A DNA stretch of 64,000 bases, from the NCBI GenBank assembly GCA_938003835.1, contig CALKXJ010000004.1:62001-126000 (forward strand). Direction: 5' to 3'. Below, one piece after another: positions 50,873 to 59,103 of the stretch. The stretch is from an uncultured Bryobacteraceae bacterium. GTDB lineage: Bacteria; Acidobacteriota; Terriglobia; Bryobacterales; Bryobacteraceae. The stretch's first letter is position 1. Each line of letters starts with the position of its first letter. The notes below the pieces were generated by a model, which ran no database searches, was not told where the DNA came from, and worked only from the letters and a program-made list of their open reading frames with translations. The position numbers and the translations under genes were made by a program.

Positions 50873-52234
50873 GTGATTTCCCGCCGCCGCTGGTTTCCCG
50901 TTGCTCTGGCGCCGGCCGCCGCGCCACGTCTGGCGGCCGGTCAAGCGCCCTCTTCGGACGGGCTCGCCGCAAGGATGCGCGCCGCGGTGGAGGCCATCGA
51001 GGTGGTCAACAGCCACGAGCACATCCTGCCCGAACAGGAGCGCGTTTCTCAAACGGTGGATTTCTTCACCCTCGCCGGCCATTATGCGGTGAACGACGTG
51101 ATCTCGGCGGGGATGGCGCCCGAGTCGGTTTCGGCCAAAGGCTTGACGGCCGAGGAGCGCTGGCGCGCCTTCGAGCCCTACTGGCGCCATGCCCGGTTTA
51201 CCGGTTACGGGCAGGCGCTGCGCATTGCGATCCGCGACATCTACGGCGTCGGCGAAATCAGCGCGGCGACGATCCCGAAGATCAACGAGGCCATCGCGCG
51301 CCGCAACCGGCCGGGCCTGTATCGCTATGTGCTCAAGGAGCGGGCGAGGATCCGCTACGCCGTGCTCGATGACTACTGGAACGCCACGCCTGTGCGGCCG
51401 GACCCGGAGTTCTTCGTGCTGGCGCGCAAATTCGACCGCTTCATCCTGCCGGCCACGGCCAAGGACCTCGCTGAACTCGAAAAACTGACGGGCGTCTCCA
51501 TCACCTCGCTCAGGCATCTCAAACAGGCCATGGAGCGGAGCTTCGCCCAGAGCCTCGAGGCGGGCATGGTGGCGGTGAAATCCACGATCGCCTATGCGCG
51601 CGAGCTGCGCTTCGCCGAGACCGGCGAGCAGGCCGCTGCGGCCGACTTCCTGCGGCTCGTGCGCGGCGAGGTGAAGTTGCCCGAGGGTTTCCGCGGGCGT
51701 GTCGAACGGCCCTTCCGCGCGCTCGAGGACCACATGTTTCACCATCTGATGCGGCTGGCCGATGCCCACCGGCTGCCCGTGCAGCTTCATACCGGGATCC
51801 TGGCCGGCAACGGGGCCTTCATCACGAACACGAATCCGGTCGGTTTGACCAACCTGTTCTATCTCTACCCCCAGGTTCAGTTCGACCTGTTTCATATCGG
51901 CTACCCGTATCAGAACGAGCTGATTGCGCTCGCCAAGCTGTTTCCGAACGTGCACGTCGACTTCTGCTGGGCGCACGTCATCTCCCCGGTGGCGGCACGC
52001 GCCGCGCTCCATGAAATGCTCGAGACCGTGCCGGTGAACAAGATCCTGGGCTTCGGGGGCGATTACCGCCATCCGGAGTTGAGCTACGCCCACCTGGTGA
52101 TGGCCAGGCGCAACATTGCGCGGGTGCTCACCGACAAGGTCGAGGAGGGTCTGTTCGAGGAGGATGAGGCGGCCGAGGTTGCCCGCCTGCTGCTGGCCGA
52201 AAACGCGGCGCGGCTGTTTTCTCCAAAGTCCTGA
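50873..52234 (+). CDS. Exported amidohydrolase-family protein (uronate-isomerase-like)
   Basis: A 453-residue metal-dependent hydrolase. GTG 50873 follows GGAGG at 8 bp and yields MISRRRWFPVALAPAAAPRLAAGQ, a Tat-like signal; an in-frame ATG further upstream lacks this. The N-terminal HxH is SHEH in IEVVNSHEHILPEQ. LPVQLHTGI, LFHIGYPYQNELIALAKLFPNVHVDFCW and ILGFGGDYRHPELSY contribute the other metal ligands. The organisation recalls glucuronate isomerase and related amidohydrolases. A TACAAT box at 50847-50852 may be its -10. It is 28 bp upstream of the metallo-beta-lactamase gene. Confidence 0.85.
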   Translation: MISRRRWFPVALAPAAAPRLAAGQAPSSDGLAARMRAAVEAIEVVNSHEHILPEQERVSQTVDFFTLAGHYAVNDVISAGMAPESVSAKGLTAEERWRAFEPYWRHARFTGYGQALRIAIRDIYGVGEISAATIPKINEAIARRNRPGLYRYVLKERARIRYAVLDDYWNATPVRPDPEFFVLARKFDRFILPATAKDLAELEKLTGVSITSLRHLKQAMERSFAQSLEAGMVAVKSTIAYARELRFAETGEQAAAADFLRLVRGEVKLPEGFRGRVERPFRALEDHMFHHLMRLADAHRLPVQLHTGILAGNGAFITNTNPVGLTNLFYLYPQVQFDLFHIGYPYQNELIALAKLFPNVHVDFCWAHVISPVAARAALHEMLETVPVNKILGFGGDYRHPELSYAHLVMARRNIARVLTDKVEEGLFEEDEAAEVARLLLAENAARLFSPKS

Positions 52235-52262
52235 CGGGCGGCCTGTGATACGCTGGCGTCAA

Positions 52263-53264
52263 ATGATGCTCAGGATTGCCGCATTGCTGTTGTGCTCGAT
52301 GGCGGCGCTTGCGGCGCCGCGCGAGACGCTCGACATCTATTTCATCGACGTCGAGGGCGGCCAGGCGACGCTGATCGTGACGCCGGCGGGCGAATCGATG
52401 CTGGTGGACGCCGGCTGGCCCGGCTTCGAGGGGCGCGACTCGGACCGGATCGTCAGGACCGCCCGCAAGGCGGGACTCAAGCAGATCGATTACATGCTTG
52501 TCACCCACTATCACCTCGACCATGTGGGCGGCGTGCCGGAACTTGCGGCGAAATTTCCGCTGGTGACCTTCATCGACCACGGTGACAACACGGAAGCGAA
52601 TCCCTCGACGGAGAAGCTGGCCGCCGCTTACTATCCGGTACGGGCCAAAGGCAAGCACCTGGTGGTCAGGCCCGGCGACAAGATTCCGCTCCGGGGTGCG
52701 GACGTCACGGTGGTCTGCGCGCGGGGCCAGGTGATCGACAAGGCGCTGCCCGGAGCTGGCCGGCCGAATCCGCTGTGCGAGGCGGCCGAGCGCAAGAAGG
52801 ATGATCCGACCGAGAATGCCCGCTCGGTCGGCTTCCTGCTCAAGTTCGGCAAGTTCCGCTTCGCCAACCTGGGCGACATTACCTGGAACACCGAACTCGG
52901 CCTGGCCTGTCCGGTGAACAAGCTGGGAATGGTGGACGTGTATCTGACCACGCATCACGGGCTGGACGCTTCCGGGCCGCCGCAGCTCATCCACGCGCTC
53001 GCGCCGCGGGTCGCCATCATGAACAACGGCGCCAAAAAGGGCGGTTCTCCGGCGGCTTGGAAGATCCTTCACGACTCGCCGCGCCTCAAAGGCTTCTGGC
53101 AGCTGCACTACACGCTCGCCGCCGGCCCGGAACATAATACGGCCGAGACTTACATCGCCAACATGACGGCCGAGGGCTGTGGCTACGGGCTGCACCTGGC
53201 GGCCCGCAAGGACGGCTCGTTCACCATCACCAACGAGCGCACGGGTTACCAGGAGACTTACTAA
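52263..53264 (+). CDS. Exported metallo-beta-lactamase-fold hydrolase (ComEC-C-like)
   Basis: A 333-residue exported protein. Two adjacent ATGs (52263 and 52266) give MMLRIAALLLCSMAALAA, a signal peptide. The MBL fold is seen in LDIYFIDVEGGQATLIVTPAGESMLVDAGWPG and the metal motif THYHLDHVGG (HxHxDH), with later FANLGDITWN, VYLTTHHGLDASGPP and IMNNGAKKGG. This is the competence-protein-like group (ComEC C-terminal), often exported and of unknown substrate. No strong ribosome binding site precedes the ATG. It is 8 bp upstream of the aminotransferase start. Confidence 0.88.
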   Translation: MMLRIAALLLCSMAALAAPRETLDIYFIDVEGGQATLIVTPAGESMLVDAGWPGFEGRDSDRIVRTARKAGLKQIDYMLVTHYHLDHVGGVPELAAKFPLVTFIDHGDNTEANPSTEKLAAAYYPVRAKGKHLVVRPGDKIPLRGADVTVVCARGQVIDKALPGAGRPNPLCEAAERKKDDPTENARSVGFLLKFGKFRFANLGDITWNTELGLACPVNKLGMVDVYLTTHHGLDASGPPQLIHALAPRVAIMNNGAKKGGSPAAWKILHDSPRLKGFWQLHYTLAAGPEHNTAETYIANMTAEGCGYGLHLAARKDGSFTITNERTGYQETY

Positions 53265-53272
53265 GTCCAATC

Positions 53273-54397
53273 GTGGAACCGATCCCGCTGCTCGACCTGG
53301 CGGCTCTTCACGCGGAGATCCGCGACGAGCTTCAGGAAACGCTCCTTCGCGTGGCCGACTCCGGCCGGTATGTGTTGGGCGAGGAGGTCTCCGCCTTAGA
53401 GGAGGAGATCGCTGCCTACTCGGGAGCCCGTTTCGGCGTAGCCTGCGCCTCCGGTTCCGACGCCCTCTATTTGGCGCTGCGCGCTCTCGGCATCGGTCCA
53501 GGCGACCGAGTCGTGACCTCGCCGTTCACCTTTTTTGCCACCGCCGGGGCGGTCTCGCGCGCGGGTGCGACGCCGGTGTTCGCCGACATCGATCCGGCGA
53601 CCTTCAACCTCGATGCAGCGCGCCTCGATGAAGCCTTGAAACGATACGCGCCCGTGCGCGCGGTGATTCCAGTCCACCTTTACGGCGGAAGCGCCGACAT
53701 GGATCCGATTCTCGAGTCCGCTCGCGCTCACGGCTGCGCGGTGATCGAAGACGGGGCGCAAGCCATCGGCGCCGAGTACAAGGGCCGCCGCATCAACGCG
53801 CTCGGCGCGGCCGGCTGCTTGAGTTTCTTTCCGAGCAAAAACCTGGGCGCGCTCGGCGAGGGCGGCATGGTGCTCACCAATGACGCCGGCCTTGCCGAGA
53901 CGCTCCGGCTGCTGCGCGTTCACGGCAGCCGGGACAAGTACCGGCATGAGCTCATCGGCATCAACTCGCGGCTGGATGCGCTCCAGGCGGCCCTGCTGCG
54001 GGTGAAGTTCCGGCACCTGGACGGCTGGACGGCGCGGCGGCAGCGCAACGCGGCGCGTTACCGGGAGCTGCTCGGAGGAGGCGATCTGCCGGTGGCGCTG
54101 CCCGAGCCGGCGCCGTATCAGAGCCGGCACGTCTTCCACCAGTTCGTGATCCGCTGCGCGGAGCGGGACCGCCTGCGGGCATACCTGGCCGAGCACGGCG
54201 TGGGCACCGAGGTTTACTATCCGATTCCCCTCCATCTGCAACCCTGCTATCGCGATCTCGGCTACCGCGAGGGCGAGCTGCCCGAAAGCGAGCGGGCGGC
54301 GCGCGAGGTTCTGGCGCTGCCCGTGCACCCGGCTCTCCGGCCCGGAGAGATCGAGCGGGTCGCCGGGCTCATCGCGGCCTTCTATGGTCGGCGATGA
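53273..54397 (+). CDS. DegT/DnrJ/EryC1/StrS-family sugar aminotransferase
   Basis: A 374-residue PLP enzyme starting at GTG 53273. The PLP lysine is Lys189 in SFFPSKNLGALGEGGM; Asp160 in VIEDGAQAIGA anchors the ring nitrogen; VACASGSDALYLAL binds the phosphate. VHLYGGSADMDPIL and YYPIPLHLQPCYRDLG complete the signature. It aminates a nucleotide-linked keto sugar, probably for surface glycan or antibiotic-type sugar. It ends 29 bp inside the convergent gmhB gene. The heptose operon beside it suggests a joint role. Confidence 0.92.
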   Translation: MEPIPLLDLAALHAEIRDELQETLLRVADSGRYVLGEEVSALEEEIAAYSGARFGVACASGSDALYLALRALGIGPGDRVVTSPFTFFATAGAVSRAGATPVFADIDPATFNLDAARLDEALKRYAPVRAVIPVHLYGGSADMDPILESARAHGCAVIEDGAQAIGAEYKGRRINALGAAGCLSFFPSKNLGALGEGGMVLTNDAGLAETLRLLRVHGSRDKYRHELIGINSRLDALQAALLRVKFRHLDGWTARRQRNAARYRELLGGGDLPVALPEPAPYQSRHVFHQFVIRCAERDRLRAYLAEHGVGTEVYYPIPLHLQPCYRDLGYREGELPESERAAREVLALPVHPALRPGEIERVAGLIAAFYGRR

Positions 54398-54914
54398 TCC
54401 AGTCGGCGGCCTCCTCGAGCGAGGCGACGCGCGCATCGGGCTTGGAGGCCGGCGGGCGCTCCCGGTAGCCGTAGTCGATCAGGACGGTTCTCACTCCGGC
54501 CGCGGCGCCGGCGTCCACATCCCGCCAGCGGTCGCCGACGAAATAGCTCGAGGCGAGATCAAGATTTAGCTCGGCCGCGGCGGCGAGCAGGAGGCCCGGC
54601 TTGGGTTTGCGACACTCACAGGCGTCGGAGGCGTCGTGATAGCACACATAAACGGCATCGAGAGGCAGCTCGGCGAGCAGGCGCGCGTGCATGGCCTCCA
54701 CGGTTGCTCGCGAAATCCGCTTTCGCCGCACTTCCGGCTGGTTGGTGGCGACGACGAGAACGAACCCGGCAGCCTTCAATCGCGCGAGCGCCCGGGCCGC
54801 GCCCGGCACCAGGCGGAACTCCGCGAGCCCTCCCGGCGAGTGTGGAACGCCTTCGACGACGATCGCCTCGTTGAGAACCCCGTCGCGGTCGAAGAAGACG
54901 GCGGGGCGGCTCAT
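54369..54914 (-). CDS. gmhB: D-glycero-alpha-D-manno-heptose-1,7-bisphosphate 7-phosphatase
   Basis: A 181-residue HAD-IIIA phosphatase. ATG 54914 is chosen because it overlaps the gmhA stop (ATGA); another ATG lies at 54929. The nucleophile motif is FFDRDGVLNE, the zinc site is CYHDASDACECRKPKPG (Cys, His, Cys, Cys), and SSYFVGDRWRDVDAGAAAGV is the HAD motif III-IV. LVVATNQPEVRRKRI resembles GmhB of E. coli. It is the last gene of the heptose operon. In the alpha pathway it dephosphorylates the 1,7-bisphosphate produced by HddA. Confidence 0.94.
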   Translation of the reverse strand: MSRPAVFFDRDGVLNEAIVVEGVPHSPGGLAEFRLVPGAARALARLKAAGFVLVVATNQPEVRRKRISRATVEAMHARLLAELPLDAVYVCYHDASDACECRKPKPGLLLAAAAELNLDLASSYFVGDRWRDVDAGAAAGVRTVLIDYGYRERPPASKPDARVASLEEAADWIIADHRRPR

Positions 54915-55507
54915 CGGAGCGACTCCCACCGGGTGGCCTCCCGCTTGAGCAACGGGTGCGAGACCAGCAGGTGCCAGATGACGGCCTGGAACGCTTCCGT
55001 ATGCGGCGTCACGTGTTCGGGGTTCACCACCGGCACCAGCACGCAGGCCTCCGCCAGGCGAGCCGTGTGCCCGCCGTCGCGGCCGACAATGCCGCCGATG
55101 CGGGCTCCGACGCCGCGGGCGTAATCGAGCGCCCGGACGAGATTCGGGCTCACGCCGCGCGCGGCGTCGCCTCCGCCGACCGAGAAGACCAGCACCGCGT
55201 CGCGGGAGCCGAGCCGGCTGGTGCGCAGCCAGGCTTCGAAGACGGTGGCCCAGCCCTCGTCGTTGGTTCGCGCCGTGAGCTCGGAGACGTTGTCGGTGGG
55301 CGCGTAGGCCTCCATGCCGGCGATTTTGCGGAAATCGTTCACGGCATGGGAGGCGTGAGCTGCGCCGCCGCCGACGCCCAGGATGAACAACCTGCCGCCG
55401 GCCTCGCGCACCTGGGCCAGCAGGGCGGCCAGCCGCTCGATCGCCGCCTGATCGAGCTGTTCGACGATACGGGCGGTCTCCTCGAGATATTGCCGGACAA
55501 AGCTCAT
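54911..55507 (-). CDS. gmhA: Sedoheptulose-7-phosphate isomerase (SIS domain)
   Basis: A 198-residue SIS-domain isomerase. GGRLFILGVGGGAAHASHAVNDFRK is the sugar-phosphate binding loop, and SELTARTNDEGWATVF, DAVLVFSVGGGDA and VPHTEAFQAVIWHLL complete it. It converts sedoheptulose-7-phosphate to D-glycero-D-manno-heptose-7-phosphate, the pathway entry. The SIS fold is also used by other isomerases, but the neighbours gmhB, hddA and hddC make GmhA the clear choice. It overlaps hddC and gmhB by 4 bp on both sides. Confidence 0.9.
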   Translation of the reverse strand: MSFVRQYLEETARIVEQLDQAAIERLAALLAQVREAGGRLFILGVGGGAAHASHAVNDFRKIAGMEAYAPTDNVSELTARTNDEGWATVFEAWLRTSRLGSRDAVLVFSVGGGDAARGVSPNLVRALDYARGVGARIGGIVGRDGGHTARLAEACVLVPVVNPEHVTPHTEAFQAVIWHLLVSHPLLKREATRWESLR

Positions 55508-56205
55508 TTCAAAATGCTCCGGAGCTCCTCCAGGCCCGCGCGCGAGCCCACTTCCCAGAAGCGCTCGGAGACCTCGCAGGCGGCCAGCTCGCCGCGGGCG
55601 AGCAGGTCGCGGTACAGGTCGGCGAGATCGCGCCGCCCGCCGGGCGGCAACGCGGCGAAGACCGATGATTCGAAGACGCCGAGGCCGTAATCGATGTGCT
55701 GCATGCGTGGGGTGGGGCTTTTCTTATCGTAGGCGAGGATGCGGCCCTCGGAAAATTCGACGTTGGAGGCATCCCAGCGGCCTTCGTTGCGGAACACCGT
55801 CATGAGCGCGGGTTTGCCGGCCTCTCGGAAGGTCCGCTGCACGGCGCGGTAGTCGCAGGGCAGGTAAGAGTCCCCGTAGAGCACGAAGAAGCGCTCGCCC
55901 AGAAGCGGCAGGGCCTTGCGCACGGCGCCGGCGGTGCCGAGCAGCTCCGGCCAGTCTTCGGAGTATTCCAGATGCAGTCCGAAGCGGTGGCCGTCACCCG
56001 CCCAGGCGCGAATCATATTGCCCTTGTAGCCGATGCAGAGAACGACCCGCTCGATGCCGCGCGAAGCGAGCAGGCGCAACTGGTGAGCCAGGAACGGCTC
56101 GCCGTTGACGTCGACGAGGGCTTTGGGCACCGATTCGGTCCACGGCCTTAGGCGCGTGCCGAGCCCTCCGGCGAGCAGCGCGACGGGAAACAGCGGTTCG
56201 CTCAC
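55504..56205 (-). CDS. hddC: D-glycero-alpha-D-manno-heptose 1-phosphate guanylyltransferase
   Basis: A 233-residue nucleotidyltransferase starting at GTG 56205. The signature VALLAGGLGTRLRPWTESVPKALVDVNGEPFLAHQL and the metal site YGDSYLPCDY are typical of HddC. SKGNMIRAWAGDG-like and SEDWPELLGTAGAVRKALPLL segments fit the family. It makes GDP-D-glycero-alpha-D-manno-heptose. Nucleotide specificity (GDP) is inferred from the operon. It overlaps hddA (GTGA) and gmhA (ATGA). Confidence 0.9.
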   Translation of the reverse strand: MSEPLFPVALLAGGLGTRLRPWTESVPKALVDVNGEPFLAHQLRLLASRGIERVVLCIGYKGNMIRAWAGDGHRFGLHLEYSEDWPELLGTAGAVRKALPLLGERFFVLYGDSYLPCDYRAVQRTFREAGKPALMTVFRNEGRWDASNVEFSEGRILAYDKKSPTPRMQHIDYGLGVFESSVFAALPPGGRRDLADLYRDLLARGELAACEVSERFWEVGSRAGLEELRSILK

Positions 56206-57185
56206 GGCGCCCCCACCACGCGCGTGCCCTGAAAGTCGAAGCGGAAGCGCACCTCGCGCAGGCCGGCCCGGCGCATGGCGGCCCGCAGGCGCGTCTTGTC
56301 CTCGGCGTAGAACATCAGGAAGCCGCCGCCGCCCGCGCCGATCAGCTTGCCGCCCAGCGCCCCGTTGGCGCGGGCGAGCTCGTAGTATTCGTCGATGGCG
56401 GGGTTGGTCATGGCCCCGGAGCGCTTCTTCTTGCGCTGCCAGTGGACCTCCATGATCTCGGCGAAGGCCCGCAGGTCGCCGGCCTCCATTGCCCGCCGCG
56501 TGCGGTAGCCGAGCTCCTTGACGAAGTGCAGATTGGCCAGCATCTCGCTGTCCTGCTCGCGCGTCTTCGTATCCTGCTCGCGCAGGATCTCGGAAGCCGC
56601 CCGGGTAAAGCCGGTGAAGAACAGCACGAGGTTGTCCTCGAGGTCGGCCAGGGTTTCGGGCCGCAGGCGGAGGGGCTCGACCTCGACACGGTCGTCCGGC
56701 AGGAAGGTGAAACAGGTGAGACCGCCGAATGCGGCGATATATTGATCCTGCTTGCCGACCGGCTCGCCGAGGCGTTCGATTTCGATCTGGCAGGCCTGCT
56801 CGGCGAGCTCGTGCGGCGGCACGAAGTTGCGCTTGTAGGCGTGCAGGGCGCGCAACAGCGCCGTAGTGAAGCTTCCCGAGGAGCCTAGTCCGGTGCCGGC
56901 GGGAATATCGGCCATGCTGGCAATCTCCAGATGCGGGTCCTCGACCGGCACCATGCGGAGCGCCTCGCGCACGATAGGGTGGCGTATCTCCTCGACGCTC
57001 TGGACACGCTCCATCTTCGAGTACTTGACGATGATCTCCTGCCGGAAGGTCTCATGCAGGGTGACGTAGACGTACTTGTCGATGGCGGCGGCGATCAGAA
57101 AGCCCGTGTGGGCGCGATAGTAGGAGGGCACATCGGTGCCGCCGCCGCCCAGGGTGATGCGAAGCGGGCTGCGCGTGATGATCAC
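56202..57185 (-). CDS. hddA: D-glycero-alpha-D-manno-heptose-7-phosphate kinase
   Basis: A 327-residue GHMP kinase starting at GTG 57185. ITRSPLRITLGGGGTDVPSYY is the N-terminal substrate strand; IPAGTGLGSSGSFTTALLRAL is the ATP-binding motif; GGKLIGAGGGGFLMFYAEDK is the C-terminal GHMP motif. It phosphorylates the anomeric carbon to give the alpha-1,7-bisphosphate, which distinguishes the GDP-heptose route from the beta (HldE) route. Start overlaps the Gfo/Idh stop (GTGA); the end overlaps hddC. Confidence 0.93.
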   Translation of the reverse strand: MIITRSPLRITLGGGGTDVPSYYRAHTGFLIAAAIDKYVYVTLHETFRQEIIVKYSKMERVQSVEEIRHPIVREALRMVPVEDPHLEIASMADIPAGTGLGSSGSFTTALLRALHAYKRNFVPPHELAEQACQIEIERLGEPVGKQDQYIAAFGGLTCFTFLPDDRVEVEPLRLRPETLADLEDNLVLFFTGFTRAASEILREQDTKTREQDSEMLANLHFVKELGYRTRRAMEAGDLRAFAEIMEVHWQRKKKRSGAMTNPAIDEYYELARANGALGGKLIGAGGGGFLMFYAEDKTRLRAAMRRAGLREVRFRFDFQGTRVVGAP

Positions 57186-58156
57186 CGGCGCGCCTCCTCA
57201 TAGATGCGCTCGATCAGAGCGAGCACCGCGTGAGCGTCCTCGAGACCGGGCTGCGGGGCGCGGCCCAGGCGGATGTCCTCGAGGAATGCGGCGAACTCTG
57301 CCTGCCAGGAATCGTCGGGCAGCGGGTACTCGAAGATCGTCGTCTCGGGCGGTCCCATTTCCGGTTTCATCCGGTAAAGAGCGAGTCGCTCGACGCCGTA
57401 GCTGCCGCCGAGGCCGGAGACCTCGATCTTGCCCGTGCGCCCATAGAGTTCGAGCGAGAACAGGTTCTTCCACTCGCTCCAGCTTGCATGAAGCGAGGCG
57501 ACGCGGCCCTGGGCGGTGCGGAGCAGCAGGAAGCAGTTGTCCTCCACCGGCATCGGCCAGTAGAAGGTTCCGAGAAAGCTCTTGACGTCCCGGAATTCGC
57601 CCAGGAAACGCCGCGCGAGATCGATCAGGTGGCTGCCCTGGTCGATGAGTTCGCCGCCGCCCGAGAGCTCCGGCTGAGCACGCCATTCCCGTTCGTAGCC
57701 GGGACGCCCGCCGTGGCCGTAGCGGGCGCGCAGGAACATCAACTCGCCGAGAGCGCCGGCGTCGACGAGCTGCTGCGCCTGGCGGATGGCGGGATGGTAG
57801 CGATGATTGTAACCGACGCGGACAAGCGCGCCGGTGCGGCGCGCGGCCTCGCGCACCGGCGCAAGCTCTGCGGCGCGGCGGGCACCGGGCTTCTCGACCA
57901 GCACGTGCTTGCCTTCAGAGGCCGCCGCGGCGGCGATGGGCGCCAGCATGTCATGGGTGGTGGCGACGATGACGATATCGACGTCGCGGCGCCGGACGGT
58001 CTCCCGCCAGTCGACGGCGGCTTCGGTGTGAGTCTCGGTCGCCAGTGCGAGCGCCCTCGCGGGTACGGCGTCACAACAAACGGCAAGTCGCGCCCCGGCG
58101 AGCGCTGCCGCGCGCTTGCGCCCGATCAGGCCGCAGCCGATGATGGCCACCCGCAC
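57182..58156 (-). CDS. Gfo/Idh/MocA-family oxidoreductase in the heptose operon
   Basis: A 324-residue cytoplasmic oxidoreductase starting at GTG 58156. VRVAIIGCGLIGRKRAAAL is the NAD site; ATTHDMLAPIAAAAASEGKHVLVEKPGARRAAEL contains the EKP motif; VRVGYNHRYHPAIRQAQQL and GGGELIDQGSHLIDLARRF are the catalytic-domain motifs. There is no signal peptide, unlike the homologue at 37542-38882. It is 1 bp from the SDR gene and overlaps hddA by 4 bp. The position suggests it oxidises or reduces a heptose or related nucleotide sugar; the substrate is not known. Confidence 0.87.
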   Translation of the reverse strand: MRVAIIGCGLIGRKRAAALAGARLAVCCDAVPARALALATETHTEAAVDWRETVRRRDVDIVIVATTHDMLAPIAAAAASEGKHVLVEKPGARRAAELAPVREAARRTGALVRVGYNHRYHPAIRQAQQLVDAGALGELMFLRARYGHGGRPGYEREWRAQPELSGGGELIDQGSHLIDLARRFLGEFRDVKSFLGTFYWPMPVEDNCFLLLRTAQGRVASLHASWSEWKNLFSLELYGRTGKIEVSGLGGSYGVERLALYRMKPEMGPPETTIFEYPLPDDSWQAEFAAFLEDIRLGRAPQPGLEDAHAVLALIERIYEEARR

Positions 58157-58157
58157 G

Positions 58158-59042
58158 CTAGCTCCACTCCTTGCCGCGGTCGGCCGGGACGATCCGCCGG
58201 AGTGTATAGATGTCCGAGCCGCGCAGCTCCTCGACTCGGGAGGCGAGCGAAGACCAGCCATCCCAGACGGCGCTGATCAGCCGGCCGGTGATGCCGGCGC
58301 TTTCCTCGGAAAGCAGAAAGGCCACCAGATCCGCGCAGCGCTCGGGTGGATCACCGCCTTCGCGCGCCCGCCGGGCGGCCTTCTCATATTCGGGACCGAC
58401 CTTCTCAGGCCCGGCGGCGAGCACTTCGGCTAGCATGTCGGTGTTGAGGGCTCCCGGCGCGACGCAATTGACACGGATGCCGAAAGGCTCGACCTCCGCA
58501 GCCAGTGTTTCGCTGAAGCGCACCAGGGCGGCCTTCAAGGTCGCGTAGGCCGAGAAGTTCGGCCGGGGCGCCGTGGCGCCGCCTCCGGAGAGATTGACGA
58601 TGCTTCCGCCGCCGCCGTCGCGCATCCAGGGAACCGCGCCGTGGCACAGGGCGACGGGCGCGAGCAGGTTGATCTCGATCGTCCTCCGCCACTCGCCGAG
58701 ATCGTTCTCCCAAAGCGGCCCGATCGGTCCCTGGATGGCGGCGTTGTTGACGAGCCCGTCGAGGCGGCTCCAGATCCGGCGTGCCTCGCCGAGGATGCGG
58801 CCGGCAGCCTCCGGCGCCGCCAGATCGGCGGCAAGCATATGGAGTTGACCGCTGCCTGCGACGGCCCGGGCGAGCTCGTCGCGGCGGAGGCGAAGCGCCT
58901 CGGTTGAGCGGGCCACCAGGAGAAGATTGGCGCCGAGCTCGTAGAGCCGAGCGGCGATGACCGCGCCGGCCCCACGCGAGGCGCCCGTGACGATACAGTT
59001 CTTGCCGCGGAGATCCGCCGTGCGGCTTGAGGCGGCAGGCAT
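58158..59042 (-). CDS. Short-chain dehydrogenase/reductase heading the heptose operon
   Basis: A 294-residue classical SDR. ATG 59042 is preferred; a further in-frame ATG at 59090 adds 16 residues without family similarity. The NAD(P) motif is TGASRGAG (residues 19-26), NNAA is at 99-102, the catalytic Ser152, and YxxxK is Tyr166 and Lys170 in SAYATLK. A C-terminal extension from about residue 240 (RREGGDPPERCADLVAFLL, RGSDIYTLRRIVPADRG) looks family-specific. It is the first gene of the operon, divergent from the glycosyltransferase across 61 bp. It may modify the heptose, but this is inferred from position. Confidence 0.87.
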   Translation of the reverse strand: MPAASSRTADLRGKNCIVTGASRGAGAVIAARLYELGANLLLVARSTEALRLRRDELARAVAGSGQLHMLAADLAAPEAAGRILGEARRIWSRLDGLVNNAAIQGPIGPLWENDLGEWRRTIEINLLAPVALCHGAVPWMRDGGGGSIVNLSGGGATAPRPNFSAYATLKAALVRFSETLAAEVEPFGIRVNCVAPGALNTDMLAEVLAAGPEKVGPEYEKAARRAREGGDPPERCADLVAFLLSEESAGITGRLISAVWDGWSSLASRVEELRGSDIYTLRRIVPADRGKEWS

Positions 59043-59103
59043 TGTACTAAAGTAGAGATTGTAAGACGGCTGTTCGACAGGACCCAACACTCCGACCGCT
59101 TCT

